A DNA stretch of 60,866 bases from Clostridiales bacterium (GTDB taxonomy: Bacteria; Bacillota; Clostridia; Oscillospirales; Oscillospiraceae). Position 1 is the first letter of the stretch, and each line of letters starts with the position of its first letter. Positions 7,545 through 15,850 of this stretch are shown piece after piece. The notes under the pieces are model-generated. The model saw only the letters and a list, made by a program, of their open reading frames with translations. It made no database searches and had not been told where the DNA came from. Location: NCBI GenBank assembly GCA_022768185.1, contig JALEMS010000036.1, positions 1-60,866 of the forward strand, read 5' to 3'. A program made the translations under genes and the position numbers.

Positions 7545-8393
7545 TCAGTCGAAAAACAGGCCGAACCATGCAGTGTCAATTCCGTCAACCGGCGTTTCGG
7601 ACGCGGACTGCACCGCCGCCTGCGCCGAACAGCCGTCACACCCCGGCAGGCGAAGAACGGCCCGCTGCGCTCTGTGCGCAGCCAGCAGCGCCTGTGCGGC
7701 GGCTGCCTCCGCGCCGGGACGGTCGGTCAGCAGCTCCTTGACATACAGCGTGCCGTCCTCGCCCCGCTCGGTGACGGCGCAGCCGCGTCCTGCCGGTGAC
7801 TGCAGCAGCCACAGCCCGCCGCCGGAGGCAGCGCTGTTCTCTGCCTGCAGCGCCAGCAGTGCCGGGGAAAACGAGACGTGCGCCCGTCCGGTCAGCAGCG
7901 TCTCACGCGCGGCGGCATAGGCGTCCGGCCCGGCCTGCTGCAGCGTGACGTGCCCGGCATCTGCGTCGGAGACGGCCTGTACGGTGTGCTCCGAGACCGG
8001 AAAGCCGGACTGCACCGGCAGAATGGCGGCATACCACGCTGCCAGCGCTGCTGTGGCCGGCCGCCAGCACAAAAGCGCGCCGCGCCGCCGCGCGTCTTCT
8101 GCCAGCGTGCGCATGATCTGCCGTGAGTGGCCCTGTCCGCGGTGCTCCGGCAGGGTGGTGACACAGTAGGCATACACCAGAGGCAGTTCCGCCCTGCCCG
8201 GGCGCAGCAGCGTCATACCTTCAATGGCCAGCGCCATGGATACGGCCTGCCCGTCCTGCAGCAGGACGGCGGAGCGAGCCTGCGGCAGATGGAGGAAAAA
8301 ACGGTCGATCCATGCCGGTTCGTCGCCGAAGCCGCGCTGCCACAGCGCATACAGCGCGGCATCGCCGCCGCGTCGCCATTCCAGCTGTGTCAT
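7545..8393 (-). CDS. GNAT-family N-acetyltransferase
   Basis: A 282-aa protein. The acetyl-CoA binding core is visible at about residues 85-130: a beta-strand VYAYCVTTLPEHRGQGH matches the GNAT motif A pattern (R-G-x-G), followed by a helix RQIMRTLAEDARRRG. The C-terminal half resembles a second, degenerate acetyltransferase or sterol-carrier-like domain. The substrate is unknown. The ATG at 8393 overlaps the stop of the uracil-DNA glycosylase gene (ATGA), so the two are translated together; upstream in-frame starts fall inside that gene. Confidence 0.8.
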   Translation of the reverse strand: MTQLEWRRGGDAALYALWQRGFGDEPAWIDRFFLHLPQARSAVLLQDGQAVSMALAIEGMTLLRPGRAELPLVYAYCVTTLPEHRGQGHSRQIMRTLAEDARRRGALLCWRPATAALAAWYAAILPVQSGFPVSEHTVQAVSDADAGHVTLQQAGPDAYAAARETLLTGRAHVSFSPALLALQAENSAASGGGLWLLQSPAGRGCAVTERGEDGTLYVKELLTDRPGAEAAAAQALLAAHRAQRAVLRLPGCDGCSAQAAVQSASETPVDGIDTAWFGLFFD

Positions 8394-8956
8394 AGCGTGC
8401 GCTCGCATTCCGCGCGGATGGTGCGCTGCAGCAGCTTGAGATCGACGAAGGTTTCCGGACGTTTGGAGACGTCGCGCAGGAGGGCGGAGGGGTGATAGAT
8501 GGCCATGCAGCGACGTCCGCCGACTGAAAACCATTGCCCGTGCTCGCGTGTGATGCGGAAGTCCGGGCGGATGAGCGCCATGGCGGCGATGCGGCCCAGA
8601 CAGACGATCAGCTTCGGGTCAATCAGCCGCAGCTGCGCCTGCAGCCATTCGGAGCAGGCCTGCTGTTCGGCCGGCTGCGGGTCACGGTTCTGCGGCGGGC
8701 GGCATTTGACAATGTTTGCGATATAAACGCGGGAGCGATCCAGCCCGATCATCTCGAGCATATCGTCGAGCAGCTTGCCGGCCGGGCCGACAAACGGCTC
8801 GCCGAGACGGTCCTCCTGCTCGCCGGGGCCTTCGCCGATGAACAGAACCTCGGCGTGAATATTGCCGACGCCGAACACGACATTGCGCCGCTTTTCGCAC
8901 AGTGCGCAGCGCCGGCATTCCATGCACGCGGCACGGAGCGTATCCCAATCGTACAT
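8390..8956 (-). CDS. Uracil-DNA glycosylase, iron-sulfur family 4/5
   Basis: A 188-aa enzyme that removes uracil from DNA. Motif A is GEGPGEQED...GEPFVGPAG and motif B is HPSALLR. NIVKCRPPQNRDP is the family 4 signature between them. The N-terminal cysteines (ACMECRRCALC) and later cysteines provide the 4Fe-4S ligands. GGAGGT at 8963-8968 supports the ATG at 8956. A hairpin (8992-8999 with 9006-9013) lies in its leader. It shares a divergent intergenic region with the DUF1015 gene. Confidence 0.93.
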   Translation of the reverse strand: MYDWDTLRAACMECRRCALCEKRRNVVFGVGNIHAEVLFIGEGPGEQEDRLGEPFVGPAGKLLDDMLEMIGLDRSRVYIANIVKCRPPQNRDPQPAEQQACSEWLQAQLRLIDPKLIVCLGRIAAMALIRPDFRITREHGQWFSVGGRRCMAIYHPSALLRDVSKRPETFVDLKLLQRTIRAECERTL

Positions 8957-9020
8957 GCGTACACCTCCGGACTGGGCTGAAAATTCGGGATATGCAGCGG
9001 AGCATCGCTGCATTACGGCC

Positions 9021-9049
9021 ATTTTACCACAGAATGTCCGCCGGGAAAA
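9021..9049 (-). promoter_or_regulatory. Candidate promoter of the glycosylase-acetyltransferase operon
   Basis: On the minus strand TAAAAT (9026-9021) is preceded at 17 nt by TTTTCC (9049-9044), a weak -35. The position fits the 170-nt divergent gap. Confidence 0.45.
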
Positions 9050-9054
9050 GGGGG

Positions 9055-9083
9055 TTGCAAAAAGTGCGGAGAGCGGCTATGAT
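9055..9083 (+). promoter_or_regulatory. Promoter of the DUF1015 gene
   Basis: TTGCAA (9055-9060) and TATGAT (9078-9083) have 17-nt spacing, about 45 nt ahead of the start codon. Confidence 0.75.
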
Positions 9084-9126
9084 AAAGGAAAAATCCGGCT
9101 GCGTCAGCGCCAAAAAGGAGACCGTC

Positions 9127-10374
9127 ATGATCTTTCAGACCGCAGAAATCCTCATCCCGCAGAACGTTGATATGCATAAGTGGAGCGTGGTCGCCTGCGA
9201 CCAGTTCACCTCCCAGCCGGAATACTGGCAGCAGCTGGAGCAGCTGGTTGGGGACGCGCCGTCCACGCTGGAGCTGATCTTCCCGGAGGCGTGGCTTGAC
9301 TGCCGCGACGCAGACGCGGAGCGTGCGCGCATCAACGACGCCATGCGCCGTTATCTGGACTCGGATGTGTTCCGGGCGCTGCCGGACAGCTATGTTTACG
9401 TAGAGCGCACGCTGGCCTCCGGCGCGGTACGACGCGGCCTGGTGGGCGTGATCGACCTGGAGTGCTACGACTACCGCAAAGGCTCCACCAGCGCCGTGCG
9501 CTGCACGGAGGGCACGGTGGAGGAGCGGCTGATTCCGCGCGTGGCCGTGCGCCGCGAGGCCTGCCTTGAGCTGCCGCACATCCTGGTCTTTATAGACGAT
9601 GCGGCGCGTACCGTCATCGAGCCGCTGGGCGCCCGCCGTGCGCAGACGGAGCAGCTGTACGACTTCGATCTTTCCGGCGGCGGCGGACATCTGGCCGGCT
9701 GGCGCATCACGGGCGGAGATGCGCGCGCGGTCGACGCGGCGTTGGCCGCACTGGCCGACCCCGAGGCGCTGCGCGCCCGTTATGGCAGCGACGTGCCGGC
9801 TGTGTATGCCATGGGTGACGGCAACCACAGTCTGGCCACAGCCAAGCTCTGCTGGGAGCAGTGCAAGCAGGGGCTCAGCGAGGCCGAGCGCGTAAACCAT
9901 CCGGCGCGCTTCGGGCTGGTGGAGCTGGTGAACATACACGACGACGCCATCACCTTCGAGCCGATCCACCGCGCGCTGTTCGGCGTGGATGCCGCGGCGT
10001 TTGCCGAGACGGCCCGCAGCCACTTTGCTGCGGCCTCCCGCCCCGGCGCGGCGCACACGGTGCATTGCGTCACGGCGGCGGGAGAGACGGACATCCCTGT
10101 TACGGGGCTTACCATCGGCGAGGTGATCGGTGCGGCGGAGGCGCTGTGTCAGAAGCTGGCCGCGGAGGGCGCGCGGATCGACTACATCCACGGCGACGAC
10201 ACCGCCGCAGAGCTTGGAAGCAGGGAAGGGTGCGCGGCAATGCTGTTGCCGAAGATGGAGAAGGACGAGCTGTTCCCGTCCATCATCCACAGCGGGCCGT
10301 TCCCGAAAAAGAGCTTCTCCATCGGCCATGCGCAGGATAAGCGCTATTATCTCGAGTGCCGGAGAATCCGGTAA
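9127..10374 (+). CDS. DUF1015 family protein
   Basis: A 415-aa protein of the DUF1015 (ParB-related nuclease/kinase-like) family. The diagnostic MGDGNHSLATAK motif lies near residue 225, and the opening IPQNVDMHKWSVVACDQFTSQPEYW is typical. The biochemical role is not established in what I know of the family. AGGAG at 9116-9120 gives the start. It has its own promoter and terminator, so it is monocistronic. Confidence 0.88.
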   Translation: MIFQTAEILIPQNVDMHKWSVVACDQFTSQPEYWQQLEQLVGDAPSTLELIFPEAWLDCRDADAERARINDAMRRYLDSDVFRALPDSYVYVERTLASGAVRRGLVGVIDLECYDYRKGSTSAVRCTEGTVEERLIPRVAVRREACLELPHILVFIDDAARTVIEPLGARRAQTEQLYDFDLSGGGGHLAGWRITGGDARAVDAALAALADPEALRARYGSDVPAVYAMGDGNHSLATAKLCWEQCKQGLSEAERVNHPARFGLVELVNIHDDAITFEPIHRALFGVDAAAFAETARSHFAAASRPGAAHTVHCVTAAGETDIPVTGLTIGEVIGAAEALCQKLAAEGARIDYIHGDDTAAELGSREGCAAMLLPKMEKDELFPSIIHSGPFPKKSFSIGHAQDKRYYLECRRIR

Positions 10375-10387
10375 AGCTTAACAGCGG

Positions 10388-10424
10388 AAAAGCACGCAGG
10401 GCGATGCGCTCTGCGTGCTTTTTG
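10388..10424 (+). terminator. Terminator of the DUF1015 gene
   Basis: AAAAGCACGCAG (10388-10399) pairs with CTGCGTGCTTTT (10411-10422), followed by one more T. It is a compact rho-independent terminator 14 nt after the stop. Confidence 0.85.
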
Positions 10425-10494
10425 CATGAAAAGAGAGGCCGCGGCGGTTCTGCGCGGTGCGTCACGGGCATAGGCTGTGCCGGGAGGGATGTCC

Positions 10495-11370
10495 ATGCAG
10501 GCTTTTGCAAACGCTGCGGCGCTGCTTCCACCGGAGCTGCGCGGCGCATTTTTGTCCATGCCGGAGGCGGTGCGCGCCCGCGGCGAGGAGCTGCGGCTGC
10601 GAACGGGCTTTGCCCCGTCTGTTCGGCTGGCGGAGGGCGAGCAGCCGCTGCCGTTCCGCCCGGTGACGGAGCACGATCTGCAGTGCGTGCTCACCTGCGC
10701 AACCGGCGGATCGGTACACACGGCGGCCGACAGCATTCGAAACGGCTTTGTCACGGCGCGCGGCGGCGTGCGTGTGGGGGTGTGCGGCGTGGCCGCAGTG
10801 CAGAGCGGGACGGTGTGCGGCATCCGGCGGCTGACGTCGGTGTGTATCCGTGTGCCGCGCGCGGTTCCGGGCTGCGCCGGGCCGGTGCTGCCGGCGCTGC
10901 TGGAGGGAGGATTTGCCGATACGCTGATCCTGTCCCCGCCGGGGGCGGGAAAAACGACGCTGCTGCGTGAGATCGTCCGCGGTCTGTCCGAGCGCGGGCT
11001 GCGTGTGGCGCTGGCCGACGAGCGCGGCGAGGTGGCGGGCGTGTGCAATGGCGCGCCGCAGTTCGACGTCGGGCCGTGCACGGATGTTCTCACCGGCGCG
11101 CCGAAGGGAGAGGGGGCCATGCTGCTGCTGCGCGCCATGTCGCCGCAGGTGCTGGCGATGGACGAGATCACAGCCGAGGCGGACCTTGCCGCTGCGTCGG
11201 CTGCCGCCAACTGCGGGGTGCGCCTGTTGGCAACGGCGCATGCCGGCGGTCTTGAGGAGCTGTGCCGCCGCCGGGCATGCCGGACGATGCTGGAGGCGGG
11301 GCTATTTCAGCGTGCGGTCATCATCTCCGTGCGGGAGGGGCGGCGGTGCTATGCGGTGCTGGCGCTGTAG
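10495..11370 (+). CDS. spoIIIAA: Stage III sporulation protein AA (ATPase)
   Basis: A 291-aa AAA-like ATPase of the SpoIIIA-SpoIIQ channel complex between mother cell and forespore. The Walker A motif SPPGAGKTTLLRE is near residue 150, and LAMDEI serves as Walker B near 220. GGGAGG at 10482-10487 is 7 nt from the ATG at 10495; an ATG at 10489 is too close. The usual operon partners spoIIIAB-AH do not follow: the next gene begins 3 nt away on the other strand. Expression is expected in the mother cell, but no SigE promoter was recognised. Confidence 0.87.
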   Translation: MQAFANAAALLPPELRGAFLSMPEAVRARGEELRLRTGFAPSVRLAEGEQPLPFRPVTEHDLQCVLTCATGGSVHTAADSIRNGFVTARGGVRVGVCGVAAVQSGTVCGIRRLTSVCIRVPRAVPGCAGPVLPALLEGGFADTLILSPPGAGKTTLLREIVRGLSERGLRVALADERGEVAGVCNGAPQFDVGPCTDVLTGAPKGEGAMLLLRAMSPQVLAMDEITAEADLAAASAAANCGVRLLATAHAGGLEELCRRRACRTMLEAGLFQRAVIISVREGRRCYAVLAL

Positions 11371-11373
11371 TGC

Positions 11374-12294
11374 TTATGTGCGGTGCGTGCCGGTGTTGAC
11401 AAGGCATACGCCCGCGCTCACCAGCAGCAGTGCCAGCAGATTTTTGAGAGATACAAACTGCTCGTGCAGGAATATAGCGGAAAACAGCACGCCGAACACG
11501 GGAATGCAGAAGCCGTAAACGGAAATTTTTCCGACGGGGTTGTGCTTTAAGAGCGCGGCCCAGATGCTGAAGGCTGCCGCCGACAGCAGCGCCATGTATC
11601 CGAGCAGCGCTGCTGAGGCCGGGGTGAAGCCGGACAGCCGTCCCCCGGCGAGCAGGCCGAGCACAATGAGCACTGCGCTGCCGGCCAGAAGCTGCCAGGC
11701 CGTGATGGCGGCGGGGGAGGCGCATCCGGAAATGCGCTTGAGCGTGACGCTGCTGGCGCCATAGATTGCAGCGCAAAGCAGCATCAGGCCGTCGCCGAGC
11801 CAGGTGAAGCCGCCCTGCCCACCCGGCGCAAGATTCAGGACGAGAACGCCGGCAAAGCCGATCAGACAGCCGAGGGCGGTGCGCATGGTGATGCGCTCAC
11901 CCCGCAGGAGCAGCGGGGCAAACAGGATGGCAAAGAACGCGCTTGTGGCATTGAGCACCGAGCCGCGGGAGCCGGAAATGTGCGCCAGACTGATGTAAAA
12001 GCAGACATACTGTGCGGTGGTCTGCAGCAGTCCCTGCCCGATGACAGCGGGAACCGCACTGCGCGGAATGCGCAGCATGCGGCGCTCGGCCAGCCCGCCG
12101 AGCAGCAGCGCGAGCAGACCTGCCAGGAAGAAACGACAGCCGGCAAACAGAAGCTGGCTGCCGGTGCGCTCGATGGACAGCATTTGATAGCCAACCTTTA
12201 CGCAGGGGAATGCGCTGCCCCACAGCGCGCAGCACAGCAGCGCCAGCGCGGCGACGATGGGCGGACGGGTGAGCGGGTGTTCGGGTCGCGGCAT
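11374..12294 (-). CDS. EamA-family (DMT) transporter
   Basis: A 306-aa polytopic membrane protein with about ten hydrophobic helices arranged as two EamA repeats. The WGSAFPCVKVGYQ segment in helix 1 and the LGDGLMLLCAAIYGASSV segment opening the second repeat are typical. It probably exports a metabolite or amino acid. GGAGG 7 nt before the ATG at 12294 sets the start. It converges on spoIIIAA with only 3 nt between the stops, and no shared terminator is visible there. Confidence 0.87.
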   Translation of the reverse strand: MPRPEHPLTRPPIVAALALLCCALWGSAFPCVKVGYQMLSIERTGSQLLFAGCRFFLAGLLALLLGGLAERRMLRIPRSAVPAVIGQGLLQTTAQYVCFYISLAHISGSRGSVLNATSAFFAILFAPLLLRGERITMRTALGCLIGFAGVLVLNLAPGGQGGFTWLGDGLMLLCAAIYGASSVTLKRISGCASPAAITAWQLLAGSAVLIVLGLLAGGRLSGFTPASAALLGYMALLSAAAFSIWAALLKHNPVGKISVYGFCIPVFGVLFSAIFLHEQFVSLKNLLALLLVSAGVCLVNTGTHRT

Positions 12295-12420
12295 GGGTGA
12301 GCCTCCTTTTGATCCGTCCGGCGTGCAGCCGGACGGGGCTGCCGTCATTGTACCGCAGCCGGCAGCGCTTTGCACGCAGAAAAACCATGGGATGGGCTGA
12401 AAGTACCAGACGGGCGGAAA

Positions 12421-12458
12421 CGCAGAGAGCCGGGATCAGGCGATCCCGGCTCTCTGCG
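12421..12458. terminator. Terminator of the redox/sulfur operon
   Basis: A perfect 16-bp stem (12421-12436 with 12443-12458) has a 6-nt loop, just behind the CoA-disulfide reductase stop. The T-tract on the minus strand is weak (GTTTCC). Confidence 0.7.
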
Positions 12459-12469
12459 CTGTCAGAGAA

Positions 12470-14164
12470 TTATTTTTCCATGCCGCAGGGCAGCGCGTGT
12501 TCTGCGGCGGCGCGTTCCTGAACGACGGTGCGGTAAAACCGGTAGCCGCCGGAAAAGTTGCGGCAGGCGAAGCCGTGCTGCGTCAGGATGCGGCAGGCAA
12601 TGTAGCTGCGCAGCGCGCTCTGGCACATGACGCAGACAGGCTTGGCCGGATCCAGCTCGCCGATCCGCTCGCGCAGCTCGTCGACGGGAATGTTGACAAA
12701 GCCCTCGGCGCAGCCGCCGGCATATTCTCCGGGGGTGCGCACGTCGAGCAGCGTGACGCTGCCGTCGCGCGGCAGGGTTTCCAGCTCGTCCCAGTGAATC
12801 TGCTTCACCGTACCGGTGGCCAGATTCTCGATCAGATAGCCGGCCATGTTGACCGGGTCCTTTGCCGAGCCGTAGGGCGGAGCGTAGGCCAGATCCAATT
12901 CGGCCAGCTGCGGGCCGGTCATGCCGGCCCGGATGGCGGTTGCCAGCACGTCGATGCGCTTGTCCACCCCCTGGGTCCCCACGATCTGTGCGCCCAGCAG
13001 ACGCAGCGTCTTCGGCTCGAAGAGCACCTTCATCGTCATCACAGCCGCGCCGGGGTAATACCCGGCGTGGGAGAGCGGGGAGAGCACCACGCGATCGCAG
13101 GCGATGCCGGCGGTGCGGGCGGTCTTCTCGTTGAGGCCTGTGGCGGCGGCCGTCAGTCCGAAGGCCTGCACGACCGAGGTGCCCTGCGTGCCGGTGAAGA
13201 CGCTGGGACGGCCGCAGATGTTGTCGGCGGCGATGCGGCCCTGCTTGTTGGCGGGGCCGGCCAGCGGGATGCAGGCCGGCAGGCCGGAAACGCTGCTGCG
13301 GATCTCCACCGCGTCGCCCACGGCGTAGACGTCCGGCGCGGAGGTCTGCATGTGCTCGTTGACCGCAATGCTGCCCTTCAGGCCGAGGGACAGGCCCGCG
13401 TCGGCGGCAAGCTTTGTGTCCGGCGTAACGCCAAGGGCCAGCACGGCCATATCGGCCTGCAGTGCCGGCGCGCCCTGCAGCTGCACGGTGAGCATTCCGT
13501 CCTTGCGCGTGACGCCCGTCACGGTGTGACCCAGCAGCAGACGTACCCCCTTGCTGCGCAGCTGCGCGTGGACAAAGCAGGCCATGTCGTAGTCAAGCGG
13601 GGCGAGCAGCTGGCGCGGGCGCTGCACGATCGTGACGTCCAGACCGCGTGCGGCCAGGTTTTCCGCCAGTTCGACACCGATGTAGCCGCCGCCGGCCAGC
13701 ACGACCGAGCGGGGCTTGTATTCGTCGAGAAAGCGCGTGATGCGCATCGTGTCCTCCAGCGTGCGCAGGGTGAAGACCGCCTCGTCCTCTGCTACGGCCG
13801 CTGCCCCCGGCAATATGGGCTGTGCGCCGGGAGAGAGCAGCAGCTTGTCGTAGCGCTCGTCCCATTCCTCGCCGGTGTCGAGCTTCCGCACGTGTACGCA
13901 TTTGCGCGCCGTGTCGATTGCCGTGACCTCGTGGCGTACGCGGACGTCGACGCGGTAGCGCGTATAAAAATGCTCCGGCGTCTGCAGCGTCAGCTCGCCC
14001 GGGTCGGTGATGACGCCGCCAATGTAGTACGGCAGGCCGCAGTTTGCATAGGAAACGTAGCCGGATCGTTCAAAAATGATGATCTGCGCCTGCTCGTCCA
14101 GACGGCGGATACGGGCTGCGGCCGTTGCGCCGCCGGCCACGCCGCCGACAACGATGACTTTCAT
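12470..14164 (-). CDS. CoA-disulfide reductase / NADH-dependent persulfide reductase fused to rhodanese
   Basis: A 564-aa flavoprotein. Residues 1-450 are a pyridine nucleotide-disulfide oxidoreductase: the FAD site VVGGVAGGATAAARIRR, a single active cysteine C42 in SYANCGLPYY (the CoADR signature), the NAD site VVLAGGGYIGVELAENL, and the VYAVGDAVE FAD motif. Residues about 460-560 are a rhodanese domain with its cysteine at 514 (CQSALRSY). Such fusions reduce CoA-persulfide, polysulfide or CoA-disulfide. It is the last gene of the Crp-FTR-thioredoxin-rhodanese operon, 6 nt behind the free rhodanese. A plain NADH oxidase role is possible. Confidence 0.9.
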   Translation of the reverse strand: MKVIVVGGVAGGATAAARIRRLDEQAQIIIFERSGYVSYANCGLPYYIGGVITDPGELTLQTPEHFYTRYRVDVRVRHEVTAIDTARKCVHVRKLDTGEEWDERYDKLLLSPGAQPILPGAAAVAEDEAVFTLRTLEDTMRITRFLDEYKPRSVVLAGGGYIGVELAENLAARGLDVTIVQRPRQLLAPLDYDMACFVHAQLRSKGVRLLLGHTVTGVTRKDGMLTVQLQGAPALQADMAVLALGVTPDTKLAADAGLSLGLKGSIAVNEHMQTSAPDVYAVGDAVEIRSSVSGLPACIPLAGPANKQGRIAADNICGRPSVFTGTQGTSVVQAFGLTAAATGLNEKTARTAGIACDRVVLSPLSHAGYYPGAAVMTMKVLFEPKTLRLLGAQIVGTQGVDKRIDVLATAIRAGMTGPQLAELDLAYAPPYGSAKDPVNMAGYLIENLATGTVKQIHWDELETLPRDGSVTLLDVRTPGEYAGGCAEGFVNIPVDELRERIGELDPAKPVCVMCQSALRSYIACRILTQHGFACRNFSGGYRFYRTVVQERAAAEHALPCGMEK

Positions 14165-14170
14165 GGAATT

Positions 14171-14491
14171 TTACACCTCTTTCGATCCGTGATAGGCGTT
14201 GATGCCGCCGATGTTCTGTACGTTGGTATAGCCCAGCTCAATGAGCAGGCGTGCGGCCTTCCGGCTGCGTGTCCCGGCCAGGCAGTAGACGAACAGCGGC
14301 GCGTCAAAGTCCGGAAGCAGTACCCCGGCCATCTGCTCAAGGCGGGAGAGCGGCAGATTGCGGCTTCCGGGGATGTGGCCCTGTGCATATTCATCCGGCT
14401 CGCGCACGTCGAGCAGAACGGCGCCCTCCGTCTCTTGAAACAGACGAACGCCGGCGTTGATGTCCGTGTGCCTGAGAAAATCCAATCCCAT
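14171..14491 (-). CDS. Single-domain rhodanese
   Basis: A 106-aa sulfurtransferase domain. LLDVREPDEYAQGHIPGSRNLPL is the CH2A-type motif, and C70 in YCLAGTRS is the persulfide-carrying cysteine. It probably moves sulfane sulfur between thioredoxin, CoA or glutathione-like thiols. It lies 13 nt after thioredoxin and 6 nt before the reductase-rhodanese fusion, so the operon encodes two rhodanese domains. Confidence 0.92.
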   Translation of the reverse strand: MGLDFLRHTDINAGVRLFQETEGAVLLDVREPDEYAQGHIPGSRNLPLSRLEQMAGVLLPDFDAPLFVYCLAGTRSRKAARLLIELGYTNVQNIGGINAYHGSKEV

Positions 14492-14504
14492 AAAGCATCC
14501 TCCC

Positions 14505-14813
14505 TCAGCGCAGCATGGCCAGAAGCGCTTCCTTGCTCTGGACCCCGACGGCCTTGGCTGCGGGCGCGCCGGCCTTGAATACGATCAGCGTCGGGATGCC
14601 TGTGATACGAAAGGCGGCGGACAGCTCCGGCTGTTCGTCCACATTGACCTTTCCAACCCGATAGACGCCGTCGTACTCGCGCGCGATCTCTTCCACGACC
14701 GGCGCCATCATCCGGCACGGGCCGCACCATTGCGCCCAGAAGTCCAGCAGCACGGGCTTGTCCGACTGCAGTACCGCAGCTTCAAAATTGTCCTTTGTGA
14801 TGGTCAGTTCCAT
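14505..14813 (-). CDS. trxA: Thioredoxin
   Basis: A 102-aa thioredoxin with the active site W-C-G-P-C (C30 and C33) and the cis-proline segment TGIPTLIVF. It is a cytosolic dithiol carrier. No NADPH thioredoxin reductase is nearby; the gene directly upstream (17 nt) encodes a ferredoxin-thioredoxin-reductase-like protein, suggesting ferredoxin as electron source. Confidence 0.95.
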   Translation of the reverse strand: MELTITKDNFEAAVLQSDKPVLLDFWAQWCGPCRMMAPVVEEIAREYDGVYRVGKVNVDEQPELSAAFRITGIPTLIVFKAGAPAAKAVGVQSKEALLAMLR

Positions 14814-14830
14814 ATGGCGTGCTTCCTTCC

Positions 14831-15028
14831 TCAGAGAGATTTGTAGTAGAGCAGGCAGTGGCAGAAGCCCTCAAAGGCGGGGTCGCGCAGCTGCTCGCGG
14901 AATTCCCGGCACATGCAGCGGGTTTCCTCCGTGCGTTCTGTACGGCAGGGACAGTACCCGCCGGTGCGCCGAAGCCCCTCCTTTACGAGACGGACCAGCT
15001 CAGCGTCCGGATTGAGCGAGATGTTCAT
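14831..15028 (-). CDS. Small ferredoxin-thioredoxin reductase catalytic-chain-like protein
   Basis: A 65-aa protein with three Cys-x-Cys pairs: C26-P-C28, C38-M-C40 and C56-H-C58 in the setting GYCPCR...CMCREFREQ...GFCHCLLYYK. These match the CPC/CxC/CHC set of the FTR catalytic chain, where four cysteines hold a 4Fe-4S cluster and two form the redox disulfide. It is much shorter than plant FTR (about 110 aa), with pair spacings x9 and x15 instead of x16 and x8, as in bacterial and archaeal relatives. It probably reduces the adjacent thioredoxin using ferredoxin. Confidence 0.85.
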   Translation of the reverse strand: MNISLNPDAELVRLVKEGLRRTGGYCPCRTERTEETRCMCREFREQLRDPAFEGFCHCLLYYKSL

Positions 15029-15064
15029 GGTGTTCTCCTTCCTTTGCGGCGATATGGCGTCCGG

Positions 15065-15730
15065 TCACAGCAGCCGGCGCAGCCCCTCCAGGTCGCACAG
15101 CTCGATGGATCCGCGCCGCATGGTCACCAGCCCTTCGCCTGCAAAGCGCTTGAGCATGCGGGCAACGACCTCACGGGCAGAGCTGACCTGCTGGGCGATC
15201 TGTTCGTGTGTCATGCGGATCTCAGTGCGGCCGGTACGGTCGGCCTCCTGCAGCAGGAACTGCGCCAGACGCCGGTCGAACCGGGCAAAGAGAATCTGCT
15301 GCATCGACCACATTACGGTGGAAAACCGCTCGGTCGCCAACTCGAACATGAAGCAGCGTGCGTAGATGTTCTGGTCGGTCAGGCGCTTGAACGCACCGGC
15401 GCTCACCACCAGCAGCGTCGATTCGGTCTCAGCGGTCATCTGTGTGTCAAAGGTGATCTGCTCGATGACGCAGGCGGCGGAGAAGACGCAGGGGTCTCCG
15501 TCGTACAGGCGGAATAGCGTGATTTCGCGCCCCTCCTCGGACAGCAGCGATACGCGGATCTCACCGCGGATCAGCAGAATCATGCCCAGGCAGTGGTTGC
15601 CGCAGGTGAAGATCATGCTGCCCTTGGGGTAGGTATGCAGAAACGAGCGTTGCGAGACGAATTCTTTTTCTTCCGGGGTCATTTTGTCCCAATAGGGCAG
15701 ATGGGGAAGATAGGCGCGGACGTCTTCCAT
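15065..15730 (-). CDS. Crp/Fnr-family transcriptional regulator
   Basis: A 221-aa protein. Residues 20-120 form a cyclic-nucleotide-binding-like beta roll, a long dimer helix follows, and residues 150-221 form a winged helix with the recognition segment HEQIAQQVSSAREVVARMLKRF. It carries cysteines at 43, 47, 81, 87, 126 and 212; the 43/47 and 81/87 pairs could sense redox state or sulfane sulfur, but the Fnr cluster spacing is not present. It is the first gene of the operon and probably controls it through the palindromes at 15796-15811 and 15851-15865. Confidence 0.9.
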   Translation of the reverse strand: MEDVRAYLPHLPYWDKMTPEEKEFVSQRSFLHTYPKGSMIFTCGNHCLGMILLIRGEIRVSLLSEEGREITLFRLYDGDPCVFSAACVIEQITFDTQMTAETESTLLVVSAGAFKRLTDQNIYARCFMFELATERFSTVMWSMQQILFARFDRRLAQFLLQEADRTGRTEIRMTHEQIAQQVSSAREVVARMLKRFAGEGLVTMRRGSIELCDLEGLRRLL

Positions 15731-15771
15731 GAGAGTGCCTCCTGCATGCGGTATGCAATATAATTGCGGTA

Positions 15772-15801
15772 ATTATAGCATACAGCGGGGCAGGAACACA
15801 A
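15772..15801 (-). promoter_or_regulatory. Promoter of the Crp-FTR-thioredoxin operon
   Basis: On the minus strand TTGTGT (15801-15796) and TATAAT (15777-15772) have 18-nt spacing. The -35 lies within a perfect palindrome, and the -10 lies within a long imperfect inverted repeat (15751-15783, GTATGC...GCATAC), so the promoter is probably regulated. Confidence 0.75.
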
Positions 15802-15811
15802 GCGCTTGTGT
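15796..15811. promoter_or_regulatory. Perfect 16-bp palindrome over the -35, putative operator
   Basis: ACACAAGCGCTTGTGT is self-complementary over its whole length and overlaps the -35 of the divergent crp-like operon promoter. The position is typical of a repressor or autoregulator site. The adjacent Crp/Fnr protein is the obvious candidate ligand. Confidence 0.6.
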
Positions 15812-15850
15812 CGCTTTGAGACGATTATAGGCCGCAGAACGGGCGGCGGC

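Noticed and set aside
12497-14578. 693-codon plus-strand frame opposite the CoA-disulfide reductase
   Set aside because: Antisense to a well-conserved flavoprotein; composition of a shadow frame.
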